64,000 bases of DNA from Myxococcales bacterium (lineage in GTDB: Bacteria > Myxococcota_A > Polyangia > Polyangiales > GCA-016699535). A model generated the notes under the pieces. That model saw nothing but the letters and a program-made list of their open reading frames with translations. It had not been told where the DNA came from and did no database searches. How positions within the stretch are numbered: the stretch's first letter is position 1; each line of letters opens with the position of its first letter. Below, one piece after another: positions 53,701 to 64,000 of the stretch. The translations under genes were made by a program, and so were the position numbers. The stretch lies in NCBI GenBank assembly GCA_020633325.1, contig JACKDX010000001.1, positions 992,001 to 1,056,000 of the forward strand. The letters are read 5' to 3'.

Positions 53701-54606
53701 TCAATTCGTGAGCTTGTCGAAGTCGAGAGGCCCTTGGATGCTGATGCCGCGCGCATGTTTGTCGATACGAGAAAGCAGCCCTGTGAGCACGCGGCCTGGA
53801 CCGATCTCCACAAACTGCTCCACACCATCGGCCAGCATCCGCTCAATGGTTTGCTGCCATCGTACTGATCGGCTGACTTGCTGGATCAGCGCCTCCCTGC
53901 CCGCATCTCCGGTGCTGACAGGGGCCCCATCGACGTTCACATAGATCGGACATTGAGGCTCCAAGAAACGACTCGCCCGAAGGTCAGCCTCAAGCGCGCG
54001 TTCAGCAGGCAACATGAGGGCACAATGAAAGGGCGCACTCACCGGAAGGGGGCGCACCTTGGCTCCAAGTGCGTTTAGCTGCTCACTGGCGCGGGCGACG
54101 GCCTCTGTCTCGCCGGCGATCACAACCTGTCCCGGGCTGTTGTAGTTGGCCGGGGACACCACGCCGTGGGTGAGTTCGCAAATGTGTTCAACGTCTTCGA
54201 TGTTTGCGCCCAACACCGCGGCCATCGCGCCTTCACCGACTGGCACCGCGGCTTGCATGTAACGGCCGCGTTTGCGCACGATCCGAACGGCATCGGCAAA
54301 GGTGAGCGTGCCCGATACCACGTGGGCCGAATACTCCCCCAAACTATGGCCAGCCACTACGTCGGGTTGCTTCCCCAAAGCCTTGCATAGCGCGATGGAG
54401 ACCGTCAGGATTGCCGGTTGCGTATTGGCGGTGAGATTGAGCGACTCTTCGGGCCCGTCAAAGCACAACAGCGACAGCGCTTCTTCGAGTACCGCATCCG
54501 CTTCGTCGAACACGGCGCGGGCGCTGGGTGACGCATCATAGATGTCGCGGCCCATGCCGACTTTTTGGGATCCCTGTCCCGGAAAGAGAAATGCTGTTTT
54601 TGGCAT
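53701..54606 (-). CDS. fabD: Malonyl-CoA:ACP transacylase
   Basis: Loads malonyl groups on acyl carrier protein for fatty-acid elongation; 301 residues. Starts with FLFPGQGSQKVGMG, nucleophile Ser88 in GHSLGEY, substrate Arg in RGRYMQ, catalytic His in VSAPFHCALM and ends with EIGPGRVLTGL. No other fab gene is adjacent, unusual because fabD often lies in a fab cluster. ATG 54606 is used; the frame upstream to 54660 is not homologous. Confidence 0.96.
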   Translation of the reverse strand: MPKTAFLFPGQGSQKVGMGRDIYDASPSARAVFDEADAVLEEALSLLCFDGPEESLNLTANTQPAILTVSIALCKALGKQPDVVAGHSLGEYSAHVVSGTLTFADAVRIVRKRGRYMQAAVPVGEGAMAAVLGANIEDVEHICELTHGVVSPANYNSPGQVVIAGETEAVARASEQLNALGAKVRPLPVSAPFHCALMLPAERALEADLRASRFLEPQCPIYVNVDGAPVSTGDAGREALIQQVSRSVRWQQTIERMLADGVEQFVEIGPGRVLTGLLSRIDKHARGISIQGPLDFDKLTN

Positions 54607-54668
54607 AGTTTGGCGTTGATAAAGGTCAGATGTGTCTATTTTTGAGCAAAAATATGCCAAAACTGGCG

Positions 54669-54694
54669 GCTAGTCAGTAACGCCGCTGACTGGC
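54669..54694. repeat. Inverted repeat in the fabD/hppA divergent region
   Basis: GCTAGTCAG and CTGACTGGC form a nine-pair stem (one G-T) around an eight-base loop, TAACGCCG. No T-run follows on either strand. About 65 bases upstream of the fabD start, it could be an operator or leader hairpin. Confidence 0.4.
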
Positions 54695-54930
54695 TCGAAA
54701 GAGGCTCGGATGGCCCTCATAAACCTGAAGCGCCTCTTCATGCAAGGGATTCCCCACTCCCCACATTAAACCACTGAAATGCCCCCCGCTTCGAACGGCG
54801 CAGGATGCGCATTCCGCGCGCTTTCGGACGGACGGCCTTTCGCTCTTGTGACGCCGGGTCGCTTGACGCACCTCCATGATCGGGTACAAAGGGCGGCGCC
54901 TTGTCACCGCCCAGGCGACATTTGGCTATC

Positions 54931-54938
54931 AAGGAGGG
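54931..54938 (+). promoter_or_regulatory. Ribosome-binding site deciding the hppA start
   Basis: AAGGAGGG three bases before GTG 54942, near-perfect; the open frame upstream to 54876 lacks one. Confidence 0.8.
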
Positions 54939-54941
54939 ACT

Positions 54942-57011
<2,070 letters not shown>

Positions 57012-57047
57012 GGTGATGTGGTCTGCCCGCCTAGGACCCTCAGCTAG

Positions 57048-57533
57048 CTAAACGGACCCCTTACGCCTAAGGCTGTGCTGGCAGTTTTTGCACAGGCCAT
57101 AAAGCTCATGCTTATGACTTTCGAGTGTGAACCCATATCGAATGGCGATGTCGTCTTGAAGTCGCTCGATGCCGGGCGCCTCGAACTCGACGATTTCGCC
57201 ACACTCCGTGCAAATCAAATGATCGTGATGCGTTTCCAAGTGGGTGATCTCGTAACGCGTAAATCCGTCCCCGAAGTGGTGCTCAGAAGCAATGCCGCTT
57301 TCAACGAGAAGCTTGAGCGTGCGGTAGACTGTGGCATATCCCACCTTGGGATCTTTGCCCCTGACCTTGCTGAGCACGTCCTCGATTGATTGGTGCCCGC
57401 CCGTTTTAAAAAACACTTGAGTCACAAGGCGTCTCTGCCCCGTCGAGCGCAGGCCCTTGCTGGCCATGTAGTCCTCCAGGCGATCATGAAGCGCTTTGTG
57501 CTTGTCTTTGCTTGAAAGTGTGCCGCTCGCCAT
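57048..57533 (-). CDS. fur: Fur-family transcriptional regulator
   Basis: Metal-sensing repressor of 161 residues. Winged helix (about 15-90, with VGYATVYRTLKLL as the recognition helix), the metal motif HHDH (102-105), and two CxxC zinc-binding pairs, CTEC (108-111) and CKNC (148-151). The dimerisation part is normal for Fur. ATG 57533 is used; 86 codons before it are not Fur-like. It is divergent from the next gene with 20 bases between. Fur, Zur or PerR cannot be told apart with certainty, but the layout is Fur-like. Confidence 0.93.
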   Translation of the reverse strand: MASGTLSSKDKHKALHDRLEDYMASKGLRSTGQRRLVTQVFFKTGGHQSIEDVLSKVRGKDPKVGYATVYRTLKLLVESGIASEHHFGDGFTRYEITHLETHHDHLICTECGEIVEFEAPGIERLQDDIAIRYGFTLESHKHELYGLCKNCQHSLRRKGSV

Positions 57534-57553
57534 GATGTACCCATGAGAGCATA

Positions 57554-59041
57554 ATGCCCACCGTGAAGCTTGTCGACCTAGGGAGCGCTCGAGGTTGGTG
57601 GTATGTGGTGCTGGGTGCGCTGTGCTTGGTGGTGGGTATTGCGGTACTCGACTCACGGTTGTTACGGCCGGAGTACGATCTCGAACTCGTGGCGCCCAAT
57701 GAAGTGGCCCCAGGGCATCCCATCCCGGCACGTACATTCCTCTTTCGCGATCCGCATCGGGGTGTGCCGGAGCTTCAGCCCCATTCCGCACGCCTAGAAC
57801 TTCTGGACCTCACGGGTAAACGCTTGGCACACGCGCATCTCAGTCCCTCGTCGTGCGCGGATGCAGAAGGTTTGTTGTGGATAGGCTCTAAGCAGCCGCT
57901 CGGTATGTTAAGGCTCAAGGCCACTGCCACGGCAAAGGACGGGACAGCACTTTATGTCTCTCGCGCCCTACGCGTTACATCACATCCCCGGGGGCTCAAG
58001 AGCGAGCCGCGCTTTGCGCATCCCACGCAGCACAGGGAACTCGGTCCGGTAGAAGTGTTGGCCAAGGAAGGGAAGTCGTCGCGCTTTGAGGTCACAGTTG
58101 AGCAGGGAAGCTGTCTGCCCGAGCGCGATTGCCGATTGTTGGTTCACACCTCGCTCCGCCCAGGCGTGGAGGTCGCGCTTGACCACCTGACGGGGGCAAC
58201 GGCCGTAACGGAGGGTGCCGTGCTAGTAGAAGGCGGCTATGCTGCCCTCAACTTGCGCGTTCACGGCCCCGTCGCCCATGCCAGCATTGTGGCCACCCGT
58301 GGCCGAACCCACCTCGTACGGCGTGCGCTACAACTTCCCGTGGGATTGGGCCTGCCTTATCTTTTCAGCGAGAGCCGGGCAGTACCCGCAGCGAAGGAAC
58401 AATTGCGCCTCAGCGTCTCCTTAGCAAACTGTCTGATTCTAGACGCCTTTGAGATCGCGGGCGGCGCCACGTATTGGAGGCGGAGCTTGGCGCAGAGCCT
58501 GCCGAGTATCGCTAAGGATGCTGACACAGCATCGTGGGCGCCCAACTGGCCCCCCTTGGCGCCGGGTCGCTATCGGCTTCAGGCGCGCACCAGTCCTTTT
58601 AATACCGGGAACAGCCGCTCGCTGATAATTTTCGTTGTAAACAAACTTTTACAGTCACATGATAATTTCGGAGCGGCCCCTGCTTCTTCAGATCTGGGCC
58701 TTCGATTTCGCGCTGCCTCTCAAGAATCCGCCCATATCCTGCTTCCCGAGGCCAGTCGAAGTTTGCCGCGCGAGCGGAGTAGGGCGCGGGCTCGCCAAAG
58801 GTATCTGCGTGGGGTGGTCGCATCGATGACCGTTCTTGCGGGCGTCTCGCTTTTGTTGTTTTTCCTTGTTAGCGGCGTCCGTGCGCAGAAAAAGGCGGAC
58901 CAACTTGGGCGCGCGCGTTCGGGAAAAATCGGCTCTGCCCCCAAGAACTATCGGCGTTGGCTCAAGGTGCTCGCGCTGGCCGTGTTGGCAAGCGCTCTCG
59001 GCACGGCAACCTTTCTTCTTTTGTGGATTTACGCCAGGTGA
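57554..59041 (+). CDS. Unknown protein with TM helices at both ends
   Basis: 495-residue protein I do not recognise. A TM helix at about 15-34 (WYVVLGALCLVVGIAVL) is followed by roughly 370 residues of beta-rich, periplasmic-looking sequence with two short Cys pairs, a basic stretch, and two C-terminal helices (about 425-445, VVASMTVLAGVSLLLFFLV, and 472-493). Strand pairs such as YDLELVAPNEVAPGH suggest Ig-like or macroglobulin-like modules; this is pattern only. It sits between fur and secA on the plus strand, 91 bases before secA. Not evidently related to secretion. Confidence 0.75.
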   Translation: MPTVKLVDLGSARGWWYVVLGALCLVVGIAVLDSRLLRPEYDLELVAPNEVAPGHPIPARTFLFRDPHRGVPELQPHSARLELLDLTGKRLAHAHLSPSSCADAEGLLWIGSKQPLGMLRLKATATAKDGTALYVSRALRVTSHPRGLKSEPRFAHPTQHRELGPVEVLAKEGKSSRFEVTVEQGSCLPERDCRLLVHTSLRPGVEVALDHLTGATAVTEGAVLVEGGYAALNLRVHGPVAHASIVATRGRTHLVRRALQLPVGLGLPYLFSESRAVPAAKEQLRLSVSLANCLILDAFEIAGGATYWRRSLAQSLPSIAKDADTASWAPNWPPLAPGRYRLQARTSPFNTGNSRSLIIFVVNKLLQSHDNFGAAPASSDLGLRFRAASQESAHILLPEASRSLPRERSRARARQRYLRGVVASMTVLAGVSLLLFFLVSGVRAQKKADQLGRARSGKIGSAPKNYRRWLKVLALAVLASALGTATFLLLWIYAR

Positions 59042-59132
59042 TGTCTAGCTGCTGCCGCTGCATGCGCCCGGTCTGCATGTGGGGCTAAGCCGGCATTGCA
59101 CATGGCGCCGGGAGGTCATAGATTCCCCGGCG

Positions 59133-62100
59133 ATGTACGGATGGGCCCTTAAAAAGATCCTGGGAACCAAGAACGAGCGTGAGCTTCGCAAGCTGTGGCC
59201 CAAGGTGGCTGCCATCAACGACCTTGAGTCCGAGTTCACAATCCTGAGCGACGAAGCCCTGCGCGCCAAGACTGCAGAGTTTAAGCAACAGCTCGCTCAG
59301 GGCGCAACGCTCGAAGATCTCTTGATCCCCGCCTTTGCCGTGTGTCGTGAAGCCGGCAAACGCTCCCTGGGCATGCGGCATTTTGATGTTCAGCTCTTGG
59401 GCGGCATGGTGCTCCATCAGGGCAAGATCTCAGAAATGAAGACCGGCGAGGGGAAAACCTTGGTGGCGACGTTGGCCTGTTACTTGAACGCACTTGAGGG
59501 CAAGGGCGTGCACGTGGTGACTGTGAATGACTACTTGGCCACCCGCGATGCGGAATGGATGGGAAAGCTCTACGGCTTCCTGGGAATGAGCACGGGCGTC
59601 GTGGTGCATTCACAAGGCGATTCCACGAAAAAACGCGCGTACCGCGCCGATATCACGTACGGGCAAAACAACGAGTTTGGCTTCGACTATCTGCGCGACA
59701 ACATGAAGTTCAGCATTCATGACTATTGCCAGCGCGAGTTGAACTTCGCAATTGTGGATGAAGTGGACTCGATTTTGGTCGATGAGGCCAGGACCCCCCT
59801 TATCATCAGCGGACCTGGAGAGACGGCAAGCGAGAAGTACACACGCATCAACGAGATCATTCCTCGGTTCCGAAAAGACGAGCACTACACGGTGGACGAA
59901 AAGGCTAACACCGTCACGCTGACAGAGGAGGGCATTGAGCTAGCGCAACGCAGCCTGCTTGAACGCGGCATCACCGAGCAAGAGAATCTGTACGATCCCG
60001 TCAACTTAGAGACGCTCCACACATTGCAGCAACTTTTGCGCGCGCACACGCTCTATAAGCGGGATCAGCAATACATGGTCACGCAGGAAGGCAAAGTGCT
60101 CATCGTCGATGAATTTACCGGACGCACGTTGCCAGGCCGACGCTGGTCGGACGGTCTGCATCAAGCGGTCGAGGCCAAAGAGCATGTGCCAATACAAGAT
60201 GAAAACATCACGCTCGCTACCATTTCGTTTCAGAACCTGTTTCGCTTGTATAACAAATTGGCCGGCATGACTGGCACCGCGGAAACGGAGGCAACCGAGT
60301 TCCATAAAATTTACAAGCTCGACGTGATCGTGGTGCCAACCAATCAAGCCGTCATCCGCGAGGACTCCAATGACTTGGTCTACAAAACCGAGCCAGAAAA
60401 ATTCCGTGCGGTCGCCGATGAAATCCAAAAAGCGCAAACGCTCGGGCAGCCAGTGCTCGTGGGCACCACCAGCGTGGAAAAGTCTGATGCGCTCTCACGC
60501 CTGCTTGAAAAGAGGAACGTTGTCCACAACGTGCTCAATGCCAAACAGCACGAACGCGAGGCCTATATTGTCGCGCAGGCCGGCCGTCGTGGCGCCGTCA
60601 CCGTGGCGACCAACATGGCAGGCCGCGGGACCGATATCGTACTTGGCGGCAACGCTGAGATGCTTGCACGCGTCGAAGTGATTGAACAAGCCGATGAGGC
60701 GCTGCGCGCCGATAAAGAAGCCCTGGAGCGCGAAATCGCCACCGCCACCCAACAATACAAACAAACGTGTGAGCACGAAAAAAGAGAGGTCTTGGAAGCC
60801 GGGGGCTTACGCATCATAGGAACCGAGCGGCATGAATCAAGACGCGTGGACAACCAGCTGAGAGGACGAAGTGGTCGGCAGGGCGATCCCGGATGTTCGC
60901 GGTTTTATCTGTCGCTGGAAGATGATCTGATGCGCATTTTCGCAGGCGAGCGTGTCCAAAAAATGATGGACACCTTGGGCATGGAAGAGGATGTGCCCAT
61001 TGAGCATCCATGGGTGACGCGGGCCGTTGAGAACGCGCAAAAGAAAGTGGAAGAGCGCAACTTTGATATACGAAAGACGTTGCTCGAGTACGACGATGTG
61101 ATGGACCAGCAGCGGAAAAGCATCTACACGCTCAGAAAACAGGTGCTCTGCGGGCAATACCGCTCAGTGCTTACTGAAGAGCAGCAAAGGGAGGGCAAGA
61201 GACCCGAGCCCCTCGTAAAGAAAAAAGATCAGGCGCTGACGGACTCAGCCGTCCCTGTGCTTGAGCAGATGGTCAAACATCATGCATCCCAAGAGCCTCC
61301 CAAAGGAGCGAGCCCTCAAGAGCTCGATGCCTTTAGGCAACAGGCACAAAAGGCCGATCTCACATCGCTGACGACGCTGCGCACGGAGCCTCTGGCGCGC
61401 GATGTCTATGTGTGGTTCGGGTGTGATCTCGATCTGCGGGCTTATAGCCGGAAGCCTCAAGCAGCCTTGGAGTTTCTTACAGAGCAGATCGCTTGGTCAC
61501 TCAGCGAACAACGCGAGCGGCTGCTAGACCTTCTCGATGAAATCGTGGGTAGCCTGGTTGCGCGCGCGTGCCCCCCTAACAAGCAGTTCGAGGACTGGGA
61601 CCTTGCCGGCCTTCAGGATTCCTATCGCAAGGCGTTTGGGCTTGAGACAACCGGACTTGAGAAATATACGGATCTCGAAGAGCTAGCCCACCATCTTTAC
61701 ACCGACGCTGAAGCGGTGCTGGTAAAGAAGGAACAGCAGATCGGGCAGCTCCAGTTTTTGCGGGTGTTCCGTAACTTGTTTCTTCAAGAGATCGATCGGC
61801 AGTGGATCGATCATTTGCAGAACATGGAAAATCTGCGCGATGGCATTGGTCTTAGGGGTTACGGCCAGCGCGATCCCAAGAAAGAGTACAAAAGGGAAGG
61901 GTTTGATCTGTTTGTGCTGATGATGGACAATATCAAGCTCACCGTGGCCTCGATGGTATTCCGATTGGAAGCCATGGCTGAGGAAGACATGGCAAGAATC
62001 GAGGCCAACCGTCGCCACCAAGCGGAAGATCGCCAGCAGAACATAAGAATGCAGCATGCCGAAGCGCAAGCGGCCGAAAATGGTTCACCGCAAGCCGCCC

Positions 62101-62327
62101 AAGCGCTCAGCCGGCATGCGCGGCGTATGGCGCGGCGTCCCGGCGCAGGACCAGCGGGATTGGCAGAGCTAAGCCCCGAACAACTTGAGCAGCTTCGAGG
62201 GGCGACGGTCAAACGCGAGCGCCCCAAAGTGGGTCGCAACGATCCCTGCTGGTGCGGAAGCGGGAAGAAATACAAACAGTGCCATTTGCGTTCAGACGAA
62301 GCTGGCATTGACGCTTCACACGGCTAA
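59133..62327 (+). CDS. secA: Preprotein translocase ATPase SecA
   Basis: Motor of the Sec export channel, 1064 residues; longer than the usual 850-900 owing to insertions around residues 530-560 and 690-760. Walker A MKTGEGKT (102-109), DEVDS, the preprotein cross-linking domain, GRQGDPG and the C-terminal zinc motif CWCGSGKKYKQCH are present. ATG 59133 starts MYGWALKKIL; it precedes the conserved N-terminal helix. A Gln/Ala/His-rich linker lies before the zinc tail. It is followed four bases later by argJ. Confidence 0.98.
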   Translation: MYGWALKKILGTKNERELRKLWPKVAAINDLESEFTILSDEALRAKTAEFKQQLAQGATLEDLLIPAFAVCREAGKRSLGMRHFDVQLLGGMVLHQGKISEMKTGEGKTLVATLACYLNALEGKGVHVVTVNDYLATRDAEWMGKLYGFLGMSTGVVVHSQGDSTKKRAYRADITYGQNNEFGFDYLRDNMKFSIHDYCQRELNFAIVDEVDSILVDEARTPLIISGPGETASEKYTRINEIIPRFRKDEHYTVDEKANTVTLTEEGIELAQRSLLERGITEQENLYDPVNLETLHTLQQLLRAHTLYKRDQQYMVTQEGKVLIVDEFTGRTLPGRRWSDGLHQAVEAKEHVPIQDENITLATISFQNLFRLYNKLAGMTGTAETEATEFHKIYKLDVIVVPTNQAVIREDSNDLVYKTEPEKFRAVADEIQKAQTLGQPVLVGTTSVEKSDALSRLLEKRNVVHNVLNAKQHEREAYIVAQAGRRGAVTVATNMAGRGTDIVLGGNAEMLARVEVIEQADEALRADKEALEREIATATQQYKQTCEHEKREVLEAGGLRIIGTERHESRRVDNQLRGRSGRQGDPGCSRFYLSLEDDLMRIFAGERVQKMMDTLGMEEDVPIEHPWVTRAVENAQKKVEERNFDIRKTLLEYDDVMDQQRKSIYTLRKQVLCGQYRSVLTEEQQREGKRPEPLVKKKDQALTDSAVPVLEQMVKHHASQEPPKGASPQELDAFRQQAQKADLTSLTTLRTEPLARDVYVWFGCDLDLRAYSRKPQAALEFLTEQIAWSLSEQRERLLDLLDEIVGSLVARACPPNKQFEDWDLAGLQDSYRKAFGLETTGLEKYTDLEELAHHLYTDAEAVLVKKEQQIGQLQFLRVFRNLFLQEIDRQWIDHLQNMENLRDGIGLRGYGQRDPKKEYKREGFDLFVLMMDNIKLTVASMVFRLEAMAEEDMARIEANRRHQAEDRQQNIRMQHAEAQAAENGSPQAAQALSRHARRMARRPGAGPAGLAELSPEQLEQLRGATVKRERPKVGRNDPCWCGSGKKYKQCHLRSDEAGIDASHG

Positions 62328-62331
62328 GCCC

Positions 62332-63534
62332 ATGGCGAAAGAGCGTTCTTGCATTGTCTCCGGCTTTCGGTTTTCCGCTGTCTCCTCCGGCATCAAAGCA
62401 GCAGCTCCGGTGCTTGATTTAGGGCTGTTAGTGGCAGATAAGCCGGCAGCAGCCGCCGCAATCTTTACTCAGAACCATGTTCAAGCGGCACCGATAAAGT
62501 TGGCAAAGGAGCGCCTCGCTTCCGGGACCGCCCAGGCTGTGCTCGTCAATAGTGGAAATGCGAATGCCTGCACCGGCGATTTCGGGCTAAAAGCCGCAGA
62601 GCGCACCACAAAGTCTCTCGCACGAAAGCTCGGCATTCATCCTCGTCTGGTCTTGCCCGCCTCTACGGGCGTCATCGGGGTCCCACTTCCCACCGAGCGC
62701 ATCACCCATGCTATTCCCTCGTTGGTGAGTGATCTTGCAGAAGAGGGTTGGAAAGCGTTTAGCCGCGCCATCCTCACCACCGACCGTGGGCCGAAAGTTG
62801 CGGCGCGCACGTACAATGTTGGCCGCAAGCGATGCGGGATACTGGGGATTGCCAAGGGCGCAGGCATGATTCACCCAAATATGGCCACCACGTTGGCATT
62901 TGTGGTGACAGACCTTGCGGTCAGTTTCGATGTGTTGCGTACTGCGCTCAAAGAAGCGGCACGCCAGACGTTTAACGCCATAAGTGTGGATGGTGACACC
63001 AGCACCAACGACATGATTTTGCTGATGGCCTCTGGCGCCTCGGGCGTTGCGCCCATCACAAGCAAGGGGCCCGCCTATCGCCATATGCGCGCCGCTCTCG
63101 AACAAGTCCTGGATGCACTTGCCACCGACATCGTGGCCGATGGCGAGGGCGCCGAGCACGCTGTGACCATTCAGGTGACAGGGCTTCGCGGGGATACAGC
63201 GTGCGCCCAGGTGGCGCAAACGGTGGCACAGTCGTTATTGGTGAAGACGGCACTTTACGGGAAGGACCCCAATTGGGGCCGGCTGATTGCGTCAGCCGGC
63301 AACGCGCAAGTGCCCTTCGATGTCGCAGAGGTCGCCATCCGCATCGGGGATGTGCCAATCGTGCGCCAGGGGCGCACCTTAGGCATCGCGGCCGAACGAC
63401 GCGCCGCGCGCGTGATGAAGCAACCCAAGTACACCATTCATTTAGAGCTCGGGAAACATCGGGGAAGCGCGCGCTATCTTACCTGTGATCTCGGTCACAA
63501 CTATGTGCGCATCAACGCCGACTATCGCAGCTAG
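62332..63534 (+). CDS. argJ: Bifunctional glutamate N-acetyltransferase/amino-acid acetyltransferase
   Basis: Moves acetyl from N-acetylornithine to glutamate in arginine synthesis; 400 residues. NSGNANACTG near residue 75, self-cleavage site MATTLAF with the nucleophile Thr, SVDGDTSTNDM and the ending HNYVRINADYRS are all family signs. ATG 62332 follows the secA stop by four bases; the long frame upstream of it lies in secA. No other arg gene is in the window, so mono- versus bifunctional cannot be argued from neighbours. Confidence 0.96.
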   Translation: MAKERSCIVSGFRFSAVSSGIKAAAPVLDLGLLVADKPAAAAAIFTQNHVQAAPIKLAKERLASGTAQAVLVNSGNANACTGDFGLKAAERTTKSLARKLGIHPRLVLPASTGVIGVPLPTERITHAIPSLVSDLAEEGWKAFSRAILTTDRGPKVAARTYNVGRKRCGILGIAKGAGMIHPNMATTLAFVVTDLAVSFDVLRTALKEAARQTFNAISVDGDTSTNDMILLMASGASGVAPITSKGPAYRHMRAALEQVLDALATDIVADGEGAEHAVTIQVTGLRGDTACAQVAQTVAQSLLVKTALYGKDPNWGRLIASAGNAQVPFDVAEVAIRIGDVPIVRQGRTLGIAAERRAARVMKQPKYTIHLELGKHRGSARYLTCDLGHNYVRINADYRS

Positions 63535-64000
63535 CGTGCTGATGGGCACGCTGCTTGCGTGCGCCCACGATGGGAACGGTGCAAACAAGCGTGTGGCCAC
63601 TTCTCACAAGCATCACCGCCAGCCGTCCCAGACGTATGGAGTACGCGCTGTGCACGACGACTTCGTACAGGCAGGTACATGCCCCACGGATGCCGCGCTC
63701 AGCCGAGTCGCTGAGGGCTTTTCTCAGAGCATTTCCCCCGATGCTGCACTCTTGGTCGCGCTAGCCCGCAAAGCGCACATCGCAGAAACCAGGCTTCATG
63801 CATGGACAGGCGGCCAGTCGGAAACGCATGCCGTTTCAGTGTGGCTGTCAGGCATCGAGACGCGTTCGGATGCGCCGCTCGTGTGCGGTATGGCGCGCCA
63901 AGGTGACAGCGTCACGTGGGTGGCTGCCGAACGCGCGGCCCTTCTCGAGGTGGATCGCTCTTCGGGCATACTCCGGGCGGAGCTTGCCAACGAGTTTCAT
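63503..64000 (+). CDS. Lipoprotein of unknown function, cut by the window edge
   Basis: Open frame running off the end of the window (166 codons here). It begins MCASTPTIAASVLMGTLLAC, a lipoprotein signal with lipobox LLAC, then a soluble part (DAALSRVAEGFSQSISPDAA, LLVALARKAHIAET) of helical character with an alternating strand region after it. The ATG overlaps the 3' end of argJ by 32 bases; an in-frame ATG at 63542 would lose half the signal. Not recognised. It resembles secreted proteins of the SCP/CAP kind only weakly, so no name is given. Confidence 0.65.
   Translation, partial: MCASTPTIAASVLMGTLLACAHDGNGANKRVATSHKHHRQPSQTYGVRAVHDDFVQAGTCPTDAALSRVAEGFSQSISPDAALLVALARKAHIAETRLHAWTGGQSETHAVSVWLSGIETRSDAPLVCGMARQGDSVTWVAAERAALLEVDRSSGILRAELANEFH

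Larger units (their letters stand above)
54607..54941. other. Divergent intergenic region fabD / membrane pyrophosphatase
   Basis: 335 bases between two divergent genes. It contains one inverted repeat (54669-54694) and no tRNA or riboswitch I can recognise. A short minus-strand frame (54674-54907) has no features supporting it. Promoters for both genes must lie here, but no pair of boxes stands out. Confidence 0.55.

Noticed and set aside
54674..54907. 77-codon minus-strand frame between fabD and hppA
   Set aside because: I considered a small ribosomal or zinc protein, but the Cys spacing and length do not match any, and it overlaps the expected hppA promoter region.

Overview
The window reads as ordinary chromosome of a Gram-negative bacterium, most likely a deltaproteobacterium in the broad sense (Myxococcota-like), although it is less GC-rich than most cultured myxobacteria. 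Pointers to this are the many outer-membrane-type lipoproteins with no close name, the GYF-domain and AgmX/PglI-type TonB-like domains, a FHA-GGDEF protein, and a secreted cysteine-ladder protein. Placement is inference from gene content; there is no rRNA in the window. I see no tRNA, CRISPR array, transposase, integrase or phage gene.

Layout. 139-5826 (minus): a complete tripartite RND efflux operon (adaptor, pump, outer-membrane factor), all overlapping. 6012-11680: mostly single genes (small hypotheticals, a large orphan lipoprotein, a GFA-type zinc protein, a small DMT-type transporter, an FMN reductase, a WlbA-like sugar dehydrogenase). 11733-14798 (plus): a coupled small lipoprotein, CzcC/CusC-like outer-membrane factor and Tat-exported multicopper oxidase, probably for copper handling. 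14815-15912: a decayed gene and a gene-poor stretch. 15913-17706: a second large lipoprotein, a divergent paralogue of the one at 6986-8833. 17764-21447 (minus): FKBP lipoprotein, single-domain response regulator, YqeY and a YfhO-like membrane protein.

21446-29121 (plus): glpD, lon, gpsA and a histidine kinase/response regulator pair. 29128-36686 (plus): a small membrane protein, a DEAD-box helicase, then an unusual group of envelope proteins (AgmX-like lipoprotein, alpha/beta hydrolase, GYF-TM-AgmX protein, an orphan SctJ/YscJ-type type III secretion ring lipoprotein, a coiled-coil/TM/coiled-coil protein), leading into pyrF and an rRNA methyltransferase. A lone biotinyl-carrier gene lies on the opposite strand inside this group. 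36721-37818: pfkA. 37820-41165 (minus): guaB, guaA and a PEGA-like lipoprotein. 41272-48177: DUF4870-like protein, AddB-type nuclease, pyrD, FHA-GGDEF cyclase, aroC.

48200-54606 (minus): TonB-dependent receptor with a coupled lipoprotein, an intrinsic terminator, the cysteine-ladder protein, and fabD-bolA-CGFS glutaredoxin. 54942-64000: membrane pyrophosphatase, Fur-family repressor, an unknown two-ended membrane protein, secA, argJ and the start of a lipoprotein cut by the window edge.

The strongest candidates for something new are the orphan SctJ/AgmX-like/GYF envelope group (30997-35221), the cysteine ladder with fixed 4- and 10-residue spacing (51569-52930) with a terminator directly before the next gene's start codon, and the pair of divergent lipoprotein paralogues.
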